From positions 138,966,529 to 139,030,528 of the forward strand of contig CM043964.1 of NCBI GenBank assembly GCA_014529385.2: a stretch of 64,000 bases of DNA. The letters run 5' to 3'. Within the stretch, counting starts at the first letter, position 1; each line of letters opens with the position of its first letter. This document shows positions 34,984 through 44,115 of this stretch, one piece after another. This stretch comes from Adiantum capillus-veneris. Taxonomy: Eukaryota > Streptophyta > Polypodiopsida > Polypodiales > Pteridaceae. Below the pieces are notes generated by a model. That model did no database searches and was not told the DNA's origin. It was given only the letters and a program-made list of their open reading frames with translations. The translations under genes and the position numbers were made by a program.

Positions 34984-36459
34984 TGAAACCGGCCTGTTCA
35001 ATCCAAAAAGGGCGGTAGACTTTACTTCAAACCTTGATTTAGCTTTCACCCATTATTAGTCGTCTAGTCTATCTGCGCTATAATGACACAAGAGAGGGGA
35101 ATGGGATACAGATGCTAGAATGCACCTGTATGAGAAGACCGACACCAGATTGGCCCCTAACTTAGGCGCCCCTTTCGGTATTTCTTTATTGTTCAAAAGA
35201 GGGAATAAACGCTGTGGTTCTTTCCAAGCTGCCCCGCACAACCTTGGCTGAATTTTGACTGTTCATGCCTGATTTCGGCAGCATAACTGTACTAGAACCC
35301 TTCACGGTCAGTATTCCCACGCATTAAATGATTTTCCCGACGCATACGGGCACTTTGCAAAACCTGGCGAGAATCTGCAGCACGCTGAATTCTCTGTTTT
35401 CAGCCCTGAAAATGCGCCAGAACACCTGTACAGCGGTCCCCTTGCGTCCCTGAACCTCCTGGGGGTATTAGGGTCCGTTTAGGGCCAAAACCCTAAACCT
35501 GCAAAAATACACAGCAGGCTGTAATTTACTGTTTCGGGCTCCGTTTCGCGTGCCGGTCGCATCCATAGCAAGTCCTCGAGCTCCCGCACCTGTAGGGCCA
35601 CTTGCCCTTTGAAACGGACGAGATTTCTGGCGTGAAACCTCTCCGAATTCACCTGTACCTACGGGGGGATTAGCCGCTAGCTAATCCAGTACCTGTGCAA
35701 GAGGCTCTTGCCTCGGCAATCGCGCATGAACCCACACAATTGTACATTGGTCAAATGAAGAGCCCACTAGTGGGGCATAACATACTGCCAAAGGGGAGAG
35801 AGAGGGCAGTGCGTAGCGTGCAGGGCATCACTCCTGGCACCGCACTGTGCATAAGAGGGAAAGCAAGCACTCCATAGCTCTTAACCTGTGACGAAATCTG
35901 CAAATGAGCTCTCCTCCTCCTAAATTCAGCGCCAACTCTCTCTTGCATTAGAAACTGCACCAGAATGTGCCACTTGGCACATTTACAAGCATTTTCCCGT
36001 TTCGGGGTTGCCGCCTAAAAATCTCCCAACCGGTTGCTCAGTTGACTTCACGGCAAAGTAAGAAAATGTTCCCCTTGTCATTCCGGAGGTAATGACGCCA
36101 ACACATTTTCAGGTCCCAAAATAGCAGTTTCCTAAATTTTAGGAGATGCTGCCATTGTATCTTTCTAGGTCATCCGACCCTCTTTGTACACTGCGGCCAC
36201 ATCCAGAACTGAAATGTAGCCTCTGTAGCAAAGGATTCCACTTTGGCTGGTCAATGACCCCACTTGGCTAACCATAGTCCTTGTCCAACCTTAGTGCTCT
36301 CTTGCCCTCAGGCCTGGTCTCCCTCTGGACAGTTCCACACTAGCTATGCAAATGCAGGGCAGTTAGATTTCCCGAGGGGTGTTTCCAAGAAGTGAAAGTA
36401 AATCAATAATAAGAAAGAAATCAGCAAAAAGGATAGATAGTAGTCACACGCTGGTGACA
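34984..36459 (-). repeat. Element A 3' LTR
   Basis: 1476 bp. Plus-strand ends TGAAACCGG and CTGGTGACA. Includes ATTAGGGTCCGTTTAGGG next to AAAACCCTAAACC near 35468-35500, an inverted pair of telo-box-like words. Confidence 0.95.
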
Positions 36460-37031
36460 TACCCCCTTATTGAAAACTCAAACGTCCTCGTTTGCATCTA
36501 TGTCGTACATGCTCATAGTCAACACTGATGTATTCATCACCTGTCGACACATATACGACACATACATGCTCGTTGTCAACCCTGGTGTATTCAACACCTC
36601 GTCGACTCATGTATTGCCTGCGTGTGAACCCTGTTCCAATGACATAGTGGTAGCTTCGCACTCTGCCATTGCTTTGAGTCAATAACTTTCCAATGACAAA
36701 ATGGTCGTCACCCATTTTGCCACTGACTTATAGTACACGTTGGATTCGTAACACTTTCGAGCATACCCAAACCGGCAGTTTAAGAATGCAGTCACACATG
36801 TACCCTTTAATAGAAGCAATTATTGTATCCTTGACAAAGTGACAAGAAATACTCACTTCTATAGCACTAAGCACACTTTTGGACATTCCATAAGAGCAAT
36901 TGCCAAACTGACAATCTGTACAACTCTAACATTTATGTAATAGGTATTTCATTTGAGCTCACTTTAAATACCATGTACATCATTTGTTTCAAAAGCCATT
37001 GTCACACTGACAATCCATGTAGCTTTGAAAC

Positions 37032-37349
37032 TCATGGGGTCAAGGTAGGTTGCAAATCGAAGGCTTTAAGGTAAAGTGATAACACAGTTGGTGACTCTGC
37101 AAGTTCACCTTCTTCCATCCACTTAGCATCCATTGGTGGATAGTTTTTGAACTTCACCAAGTAACGCCTAGCAACCTTGCCTTTCACTTTTCTTTCCTTA
37201 TGTGCCAAAATCTGTTCTGGGACCAAGATCTCGTCAAGTTCCTCGACTTCCGGCTGATCTTCAGCTGGCATATCCTCTGGCACATCACCCACATAGGGTC
37301 TGAGAAGACTCACATGAAACGCATTGTGAATCTTCCAACTGTCAGGCAA
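37032..37349 (-). pseudogene. Element A chromodomain, after a premature stop
   Basis: Continues in the same frame as the long polyprotein ORF after a TAA at 37349-37347. PDSWKIHNAFHVSLLRPYVG closes the integrase C-terminus. VEELDEILVPEQILAHKERK then begins the chromodomain, followed by RRYLVKFKNYPPMDAKWMEE and LYLKAFDL. Elements B and C have a Lys codon (AAG/AAA) at the stop position, so a single base change explains the break. Confidence 0.85.
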
Positions 37350-40300
37350 TTAAAGCCTATATGCAACATCACTGATTATGTCGCATACTTGAAAAGGCCC
37401 ATAGTAACGCATGCTGAGCTTTGGAAACAATCTTTCCTTGCCCTTCATCTTCTTTAACCTTGTCTTTTCAAAGCGTAAAAGCACCCACTCACCTAGTGAA
37501 TATACCACTTCACGATGGTGACGATCAGCTGCTTTCTTTTGCTTTGCTCGAGTCTTTTCTAAGGCCACTTTGACCTTCTTGTACATTTCATCCATGTCCT
37601 GAACATACTTATCTGCTTCAAATATCTTGTCCTTTGTATGCAGTATGGGAGGAACTTTCTTGCCACCTTCAACTATCTCGAAAGGTGCCTTGCCAGTTGA
37701 TGAATGCACTGTATTATTGTATGCATACTCCACCAATGGCAAATACTGCTCCCACTTTCCTTTATGCTCTGACACATAACACTTCAGCAGATCTAGGACA
37801 GTAGAATTTGCCTCTTCTGACTGCCCATCTGTTTGAGGATGAAATGACGAAGAGAATTTGAGCGTTGTGCCCATATTCTTAAATAAGCCTCTCCAGAACA
37901 AACTTGTCATGCGTGGATCACGGTCGCTAACAATCGATTGTGGCATGCCATGATACTTGAAAATATTTCTCATAAACAAGCGTGCCATCTGATCTAGTTT
38001 TATCTTCTTCCTGACAGGAATAAAATGAGCCTGTTTGCTAAATCTGCAAATAATGGTCCAAATACCATCGTTTCCTGTCTGCGTTCTCGGAAGATCAAAG
38101 ATAAAATCCATAGCAATACTTTTCCATGGTTTATCTGGAATAGGTAGTGGTTGCAATAACCCTGGTGCCTTTTGCCTGTCAAACTTGACCTTTTGGCATA
38201 TTAGGCATTCTCGCACAAAGGCATCCACATCTCTTCTCAATGTAGGCCAGTAGAAGAATGTCTCAACCGCTTTAACTGTAGCATCGATACCACGATGCCC
38301 TGCATACGGTGGGACATGACTCTCTTCCATAACTTTGCGTCGCAATGGCTTTGTGACACACAATCTGCCATGCATCATCATGAACCCATCTTTGAGAAGA
38401 TAGTGTTCATGACGTTGTCCATGCATTAGCTGCTCAAAGACCCTTGCAAAATCTTCATCATTTTCATACTGTTCCCTCATATCATCAAGTTCATGATGAT
38501 AAGGAATTGACACAGCTGAAATTTGTGGCTTCCTTGACAAAGCATCAGCCACAACGTTCTTCTTGCCTTCCACATGCACAATCTGAAAATGGAACATAGA
38601 CAAGATATTTGCCCATCGCATATGCTTCTCAGATAACTTTGTTTGTGTCAAGAAGTATCGCAAGGTCTGATGGTCCGTTTGGACAACGAAATCTGCTCCT
38701 AGCAGGTAGTGTTTCCAACTTAAGAGCGCATGAATCACAGCCAGTAACTCTTTCTCATAGACCTGCATGGTCATCTCTGGCCCTTGCAAAATTCTGCTCT
38801 CATAGGCTACTACCCTGCCATCTTGCATTAGCACTGCACCAATGCTACTACCGCAGGCGTCACACTGGACCACAAATGACTTCCTAAGATTTGGCAACAC
38901 AATAACTGGATCTGAAGTCATCTTTTCCTTTAAGAGATTAAAAGCTGAAATCTCTTTCTGTGTCCATCTAAAGGTGACTGCCTTCTTTTGAAGAGCATGT
39001 AAAGGTGAAGCAATCTCAACGAAATTTCGGATAAACCTTCTGTAATAGGAGCATAGTCCCAAGAAGCTTCGGACATCATGCACCGTCTTCAAATTTGGCC
39101 ATGACTTGATCGCTTCAACTTTTGCAAGATCCATTCTGACACCATCCTTTGAGACAATGTGTCCCAGAAAGTGAATCTCTTCCAGGAAAAATTCACTTTT
39201 CTTTGCATTGACAAGCAACCTATGACTGCGTAGCTCTTTGAACACAATGGCCAAGTGATGCCTATGCTCCTCTTCATTCTTTGAGTAGACTATCATGTCA
39301 TCAAAGAATGTACAAACAAACTGTTGGTGTGGACTGAAAATTCTGTCCATCATCCTATTAAACGTAGCAGGAGCATTTGTGAGACCAAAGGGCATCACTA
39401 AGAATTCGTAAAGGCCAAACGTTGTTCTAAAAGCAGTCTTGTGCACATCCTCTGATCTAATGCGGATCTGATGGTACCCACTCTTTAGATCTATCCTGCT
39501 AAACATAGCTGCTCCTTCTAATTTGTCTAGAATATCATCAATTCTAGGTATAGGGAACCTATTCTTGATGGTATTCTTGTTCAGTGCACGGTAGTCGATG
39601 CACATACGCCACGAGCCATCCTTTTTCTGCACCAACAACACTGGAGAACAGAATGGAGATGAACTGGGCTGAATCAGCCCCTTGTCTAACAGCTCCTGTA
39701 CTTGGCTCATTATCTCTTTCTGCTGAGCTGCACTAACCCGGTACGGAGGCTTATTTGGTGGGCTACTGCCTGGCACCAAATCTATCGCATGGTCCTCGGG
39801 TCTCTTTGGCGGTAATTGAGACGGTAATGAATCGGAAAAACAGTCACTATATTGTTGTAAAAACATTGACCTTTCTTTATCTAACACAGATAAATTTGAT
39901 TCATCACAATCTGACACTTCACGTGCAAAAACCAAGTACGCAGAAAGATGCTTTTTCATTAGAGAAGTAATAGCAGAAGCTGATAAAGTGGGAATAGACT
40001 CCCCTTTAAGCTTTACATCTAGAATGTGAGTCTTTCCCCTGCTCTGTACAATGATCTTTTTGTTGTAGGCATCCAGGATTCCCTGTACACGAAACAACCA
40101 ATGAATACCTAACAACACATCACATCCGTCCAGTGGCATGATGTAAAATTCTTCAGCATCTACATAGGACTGGATATGTAGACGCAACTTTCCGATGATG
40201 GGTGTCACAGCCTCTGTATGGCCAGGGCATGCCAAACCTGCCTCTGCTGTATACCCCATCTCCTCAGGTCTAATTCCCAACTTTGAAGCCAATTCTGGGG

Positions 40301-41459
40301 AAATAAAGTTGGCTTTGGCACCTGGATCAAAGAAGATAAGCACTGTTTGATCCCTAACCTTTCCCCATGCTCTGCAAAGCTCACTTGCATCTGAATTTGG
40401 CTTGTCGCCCACCATATCTGGCACTAAACCAGCCATGGGCTTCTTTCCTTTCTTGTCTTCCTTGTCATCAGAATTAGCTGGCCTTTTCTTTGTAGGACAA
40501 TTGTAAGCAATGTGGCCAGGCTGCTCACAGATAAAGCATTTGTTTTCTGTCCTCAGGACCTTCTTTTGCTCTTCCGATTTACGAGGAAAACGTCTTTTCC
40601 ATTTCTTTGCTGGTCCCTTTTCTGATTCAGCCGTAGCTTTATCTTTCCCTGCGTTGGCCGACTCCTGAGTCCCTTTAGGAGCCTCATTAGGAACGTGCTT
40701 CTTGGCTGAATTTTTTTTGCCTGATCCTGCCTTGACGCCAGTGTTAAATTCACAATCTTCTCCCTTGAGCAAACCATTGCCAATGTTTGATACCTCGATG
40801 AGCTGCGTCAAAGTAGTGACTTTTGTCTTCGTACAGTACTTTCTCAATCCTTTAGGTAGGCCACAACAGTATTTTTCAATCTGTTCTGTCAATGGCACAA
40901 ACCTATAGGAAGTTACTGGAAGTAGAGCTTTCCAAAACTTCCGATTGTAATCATCCAGATTTCTGCAAGTGGCAGCATTAAGCTGGTGCCATTCTGTCAT
41001 GACATCTGCTTCAAAGTAATCAGATAACCATGCTGCTGCAAAAATCTGCTTGAAGTAAATCCATGTGGACGGAGCTTGCCGTTGAAGCAATAAAGTTGTC
41101 CACCATTGTCCCGCATTCCCTGTCAAGAAAGTGGCTGCCTTGCGGACCTTTGAAGCCTCTGTAAAGTTTCCCCCTGCATAGGCCTTATCAAACTGCTGGA
41201 GGAATGAGAGAGCCTTCTTCCTGTCATCAAACCCTGTAAAGGTCGTGAAAGACACACCTTTGCCACCTTCTTTGTACAGAGTTGGCCTCTCCAGCGGCGT
41301 TAAATTGTCATATGGAAGTGACTGAAACATGGGAACACTAGTAGGGTTCATCTGTGTTCCTTGGCGGCTATTAACTTGACCTGGAAATGCCATATTTGGC
41401 TGCTGATTTGTAATTCCAGCCCTGAGTGCTTTGAAACCCTGGTTGCATACCCATGACAC
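37350..41459 (-). CDS. Element A gag-pol polyprotein (1369 codons)
   Basis: Provides the proteins for reverse transcription and integration of element A. In order: gag capsid-like region (TFTGFDDRKKALSFLQQFD through GQWWTTLL), a CCHC zinc knuckle CFICEQPGHIAYNC, protease with LIFFDPGAKANFI (DPGA where DSGA/DTGA is usual), and reverse transcriptase with [11 protein letters not shown] and FFDDMIVYS (FFDD as the YxDD box). RNase H has QCDACGSSIGAVL and TDHQTLRYFL. Integrase has the HHCC domain (HRGIDATVKAVETFFYWP, CLICQKVK) and catalytic MDFIFDL, VSDRDPRM and the Glu region HPQTDGQSEEANS. The gag N-terminus lies in another frame at 42060-41371. All catalytic residues I can check are present, so loss of function is due to the frameshift and one stop. 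Confidence 0.93.
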   Translation of the reverse strand: MSWVCNQGFKALRAGITNQQPNMAFPGQVNSRQGTQMNPTSVPMFQSLPYDNLTPLERPTLYKEGGKGVSFTTFTGFDDRKKALSFLQQFDKAYAGGNFTEASKVRKAATFLTGNAGQWWTTLLLQRQAPSTWIYFKQIFAAAWLSDYFEADVMTEWHQLNAATCRNLDDYNRKFWKALLPVTSYRFVPLTEQIEKYCCGLPKGLRKYCTKTKVTTLTQLIEVSNIGNGLLKGEDCEFNTGVKAGSGKKNSAKKHVPNEAPKGTQESANAGKDKATAESEKGPAKKWKRRFPRKSEEQKKVLRTENKCFICEQPGHIAYNCPTKKRPANSDDKEDKKGKKPMAGLVPDMVGDKPNSDASELCRAWGKVRDQTVLIFFDPGAKANFISPELASKLGIRPEEMGYTAEAGLACPGHTEAVTPIIGKLRLHIQSYVDAEEFYIMPLDGCDVLLGIHWLFRVQGILDAYNKKIIVQSRGKTHILDVKLKGESIPTLSASAITSLMKKHLSAYLVFAREVSDCDESNLSVLDKERSMFLQQYSDCFSDSLPSQLPPKRPEDHAIDLVPGSSPPNKPPYRVSAAQQKEIMSQVQELLDKGLIQPSSSPFCSPVLLVQKKDGSWRMCIDYRALNKNTIKNRFPIPRIDDILDKLEGAAMFSRIDLKSGYHQIRIRSEDVHKTAFRTTFGLYEFLVMPFGLTNAPATFNRMMDRIFSPHQQFVCTFFDDMIVYSKNEEEHRHHLAIVFKELRSHRLLVNAKKSEFFLEEIHFLGHIVSKDGVRMDLAKVEAIKSWPNLKTVHDVRSFLGLCSYYRRFIRNFVEIASPLHALQKKAVTFRWTQKEISAFNLLKEKMTSDPVIVLPNLRKSFVVQCDACGSSIGAVLMQDGRVVAYESRILQGPEMTMQVYEKELLAVIHALLSWKHYLLGADFVVQTDHQTLRYFLTQTKLSEKHMRWANILSMFHFQIVHVEGKKNVVADALSRKPQISAVSIPYHHELDDMREQYENDEDFARVFEQLMHGQRHEHYLLKDGFMMMHGRLCVTKPLRRKVMEESHVPPYAGHRGIDATVKAVETFFYWPTLRRDVDAFVRECLICQKVKFDRQKAPGLLQPLPIPDKPWKSIAMDFIFDLPRTQTGNDGIWTIICRFSKQAHFIPVRKKIKLDQMARLFMRNIFKYHGMPQSIVSDRDPRMTSLFWRGLFKNMGTTLKFSSSFHPQTDGQSEEANSTVLDLLKCYVSEHKGKWEQYLPLVEYAYNNTVHSSTGKAPFEIVEGGKKVPPILHTKDKIFEADKYVQDMDEMYKKVKVALEKTRAKQKKAADRHHREVVYSLGEWVLLRFEKTRLKKMKGKERLFPKLSMRYYGPFQVCDIISDVAYRL

Positions 41460-42060
41460 TGTACATGGGGTTAGGCATCATCTTTTGAGCACCCCCGAAC
41501 ACTATTCCTGGCGTGTAAAACTGATTTCCAAGTGCATGACCAGCCATGCTCTGGAATACCGATCCACCTCCAAAATAGCCAGGGTGTACTGAAGGTGGTG
41601 GGAAGACTTGTTGCATAGCCTGTAGGTTGCTTCCCTGTCCATTAGAACCAGCTATAGGCTGCTGAAAGGTGGCGGGCTGAACTGGTACAGCTTGAAAGAC
41701 TGGCATTTCAGCCACCTGTTCTTGCACCTTAGGCACAGGTTGTGGAGATTGCATGTTCTCCGTCAAGTGTACAGGTGTTTCCATTGATTGTGCAGTATGA
41801 ATCACCTGTGCTCGAGCCTTAACAGGCTTTTGAATATGATCCAGTGACCCAACTTGCTGAGACTGAACAAGAGGTTGCAGAAAAGCTAAAAACCTCGGGT
41901 TCTGCATTACTTGTGTGAACATAGTGACAGCAGTAGCCAACTGGGTCCTGAATATATCATCATCCGTCTGTGGTGGTCTTGATGACTCACCCACTTCATG
42001 TGTCTGTTGACCCTGTGAAGAGGAAACCTCTTCAGTCACATCATCTGGTCTGTCAGCCAT
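41371..42060 (-). CDS. Element A gag N-terminus, other frame
   Basis: ATG at 42060 opens MADRPDDVTEEVSSSQ and runs about 230 codons. The region is Gln/Pro/Val-rich and lacks known domains, like the N-terminal part of many chromovirus gag proteins. It overlaps the 1369-codon ORF in another frame around 41371-41459; a frameshift near 41440 (GFQ against GFK) separates them. An upstream in-frame ATG at 42120 is possible, but the 42060 start fits the distance from the primer site better. Confidence 0.7.
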   Translation of the reverse strand: MADRPDDVTEEVSSSQGQQTHEVGESSRPPQTDDDIFRTQLATAVTMFTQVMQNPRFLAFLQPLVQSQQVGSLDHIQKPVKARAQVIHTAQSMETPVHLTENMQSPQPVPKVQEQVAEMPVFQAVPVQPATFQQPIAGSNGQGSNLQAMQQVFPPPSVHPGYFGGGSVFQSMAGHALGNQFYTPGIVFGGAQKMMPNPMYSVMGMQPGFQSTQGWNYKSAAKYGISRSS

Positions 42061-42152
42061 AATTGCAATTTCCTGTGTCTGGTCTATGATCCCCTGTGTC
42101 TTCAAGCCCAATCTGACCAAGGCTCACTTCTATGGGAAAAAGTGATTTAATC

Positions 42153-42168
42153 CCGTCGATGGAACCAT
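42153..42168 (-). other. Element A primer binding site, unassigned tRNA
   Basis: Minus strand TGGTTCCATCGACGGG starts immediately after the 5' LTR end (TTACA). It starts with TGG, the complement of CCA, but is not the initiator-Met site used by B, C and E. The tRNA was not identified. Confidence 0.6.
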
Positions 42169-43637
42169 GTAACCGGCCTGTTCAATCCAAAAAGGGCGGT
42201 AGACTTTACTTCAAACCTTGATTTAGCTTTCACTCATTATTAGTCGTCTAGTCTATCTGCGCTATAATGACACAAGAGAGGGGAATGGGATACAGATGCT
42301 AGAATGCACTTGTATGAGAAGACCGACACCAGATTGGCCCCTAACTTAGGCGCCCCTTTCGGTATTTCTTTATTGTTCAAAAGAGGGAATAAACGCTGTG
42401 GTTCTTTCCAAGCTTCCCCGCACAACCTTGGCTGAATTTTGACTGTTCATGCCTGATTTCGGCAGCATAACTGTACTAGAACCCTTCACGGTCAGTATTC
42501 CCACGCATTAAATGATTTTCCCGACGCATACGGGCACTTTGCAAAACCTGGCGAGAATCTGCCTGAATTCTCTGTTTTCAGCCCTGAAAATGCGCCAGAA
42601 CACCTGTACAGCAGTCCCCTTGCGTCCCCGAACCTCCTGGGGGTATTAGGGTCCGTTTAGGGCCAAAACCCTAAACCTGCAAAAATACACAGCAGGCTGT
42701 AATTTACTGTTTCGGGCTCCGTTTCGCGTGCCGGTCGCATCCATAGCAAGTCCTCGAGCTCCCGCACTTGTAGGGCCACTTGCCCTTTGAAACGGACGAG
42801 ATTTCTGGCGTGAAACCTCTCCGAATTCACCTGTACCTGCGGGGGGATTAGCCGCTAGCTAATCCAGTACCTGTGCAAGAGGCTCTTGCCTCGGCAATCG
42901 CGCATGAACCCACACAATTGTACATTGGTCAAATGAAGAGCCCACTAGTGGGGCATAACATACTGCCAAAGGGGAGAGAGAGGGCATTGCGTAGCGTGCA
43001 GGGCATCACTCCTGGCACCGCACTGTGCATAAGAGGGAAAGCAAGCACTCCATAGCTCTTAACCTGTGACGAAATCTGCAAATGAGCTCTCCTCCTCCTA
43101 AATTCAGCGCCAACTCTCTCTTGCATTAGAAACTGCACTAGAATGTGCCACTTGGCACATTTACAAGCATTTTCCCGTTTTGGGGTTGCCGCCTAAAAAT
43201 CTCCCAACCGGTTGCCCAGTTGACTTCACGGCAAAGTAAGAAAATGTTCCTCTTGTCATTCCAGAGGTAATGACGCCAACACATTTTCAGGTCCCAAAAT
43301 AGCAGTTCCCTAAATTTTAGGAGATGCTGCCATTGTATCTTTCTAGGTCATCCTACCCTCTTTGTACATTGCGGCCACATCCAGAACTGAAATGTAGCCT
43401 CTGTAGCAAAGGATTCCACTTTGGCTAGTCAATGACCCCACTTGGCTAACCATAGTCCTTGTCCAACCTTAGTGCTCTCTTGCCCTCAGGCCTGGACTCC
43501 CTCTGGACAGTTCCACACTAGCTATGCAAATGCAGGGCAGTTAGATTTCCCGAGGGGTGTTTCCAAGAAGTGAAAGTAAATCAATAATAAGAAAGAAATC
43601 AGCAAAAAGGATAGATAGTAGTCACACGCTGGTGACA
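42169..43637 (-). repeat. Element A 5' LTR
   Basis: 1469 bp, plus-strand ends TGTAACCGG and CTGGTGACA. Relative to 34984-36459 it lacks 6 bp near 42560 and has about 18 substitutions by eye. Confidence 0.95.
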
Positions 43638-43668
43638 CATGAGGCTCCCCATCATCAGGCACATCACC

Positions 43669-44115
43669 TTAAAAAAGTTTCAAGAGACTCACATGAAATG
43701 CATTGTGAATCCTCCAAGTATCAGGCAGTTTCAGTCGGAAGGAGACATCATTTATCTTTTCAGTGACATGGAAAGGTCCATAGTATCGCATACTAAGCTT
43801 TGGAAAAAGCCTCTCCTTTCCCTTTTTCTTTCTCAGGCGTGCCTTCTCAAAACGTAAGAGCACCCAATCATCCTCCTTCAATCTCAAGTCGCGACGATTG
43901 CGATCCGCTGCCTTTTTCTGTCGTTCTTGAGACTTCTGCAAAGTCTCGCGAACCTTGGCAAAAGCCGTATCTAAGTCTCGCGTATATTCATCCGCTTCAA
44001 AAATCTTATCTTTCGTGCTTAGGAAGGGTGGAACCTTCGCAGCACCTTCAACAATCTCAAATGGCGCCTTCCCTGTCGAAGAGTGTATCGTGTTATTGTA
44101 GGCAAATTCCACCAA
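43669..44115 (-). pseudogene. Element B integrase C-terminal part
   Basis: Continues B's integrase after a small deletion: EFAYNNTIHSSTGKAPFEIV, then the linker with DWVLLRFEKARLRKKKGKER, LSMRYYGPF and LPDTWRIHNAFHVSLLK. It ends in a TAA, and the frame continues (GDVPDDGEPH) to the element A insertion. Confidence 0.8.

Larger units (their letters stand above)
34984..43637 (-). mobile_element. Element A: nearly intact Ty3/gypsy chromovirus
   Basis: Complete 8654-bp element, minus strand, with LTRs 34984-36459 and 42169-43637 and a perfect 5-bp target duplication CATGA (34979-34983, 43638-43642). A purine tract (AATAAGGGGGTA) precedes the 3' LTR, and TGG begins the primer site right after the 5' LTR. 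Domain order is gag, protease, RT, RNase H, integrase, chromodomain. The coding region has one frameshift near 41440 and one stop at 37347-37349. By eye the LTRs differ by about 18 substitutions and one 6-bp indel, roughly 98-99% identity, so it is the most recent insertion here. Confidence 0.95.
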
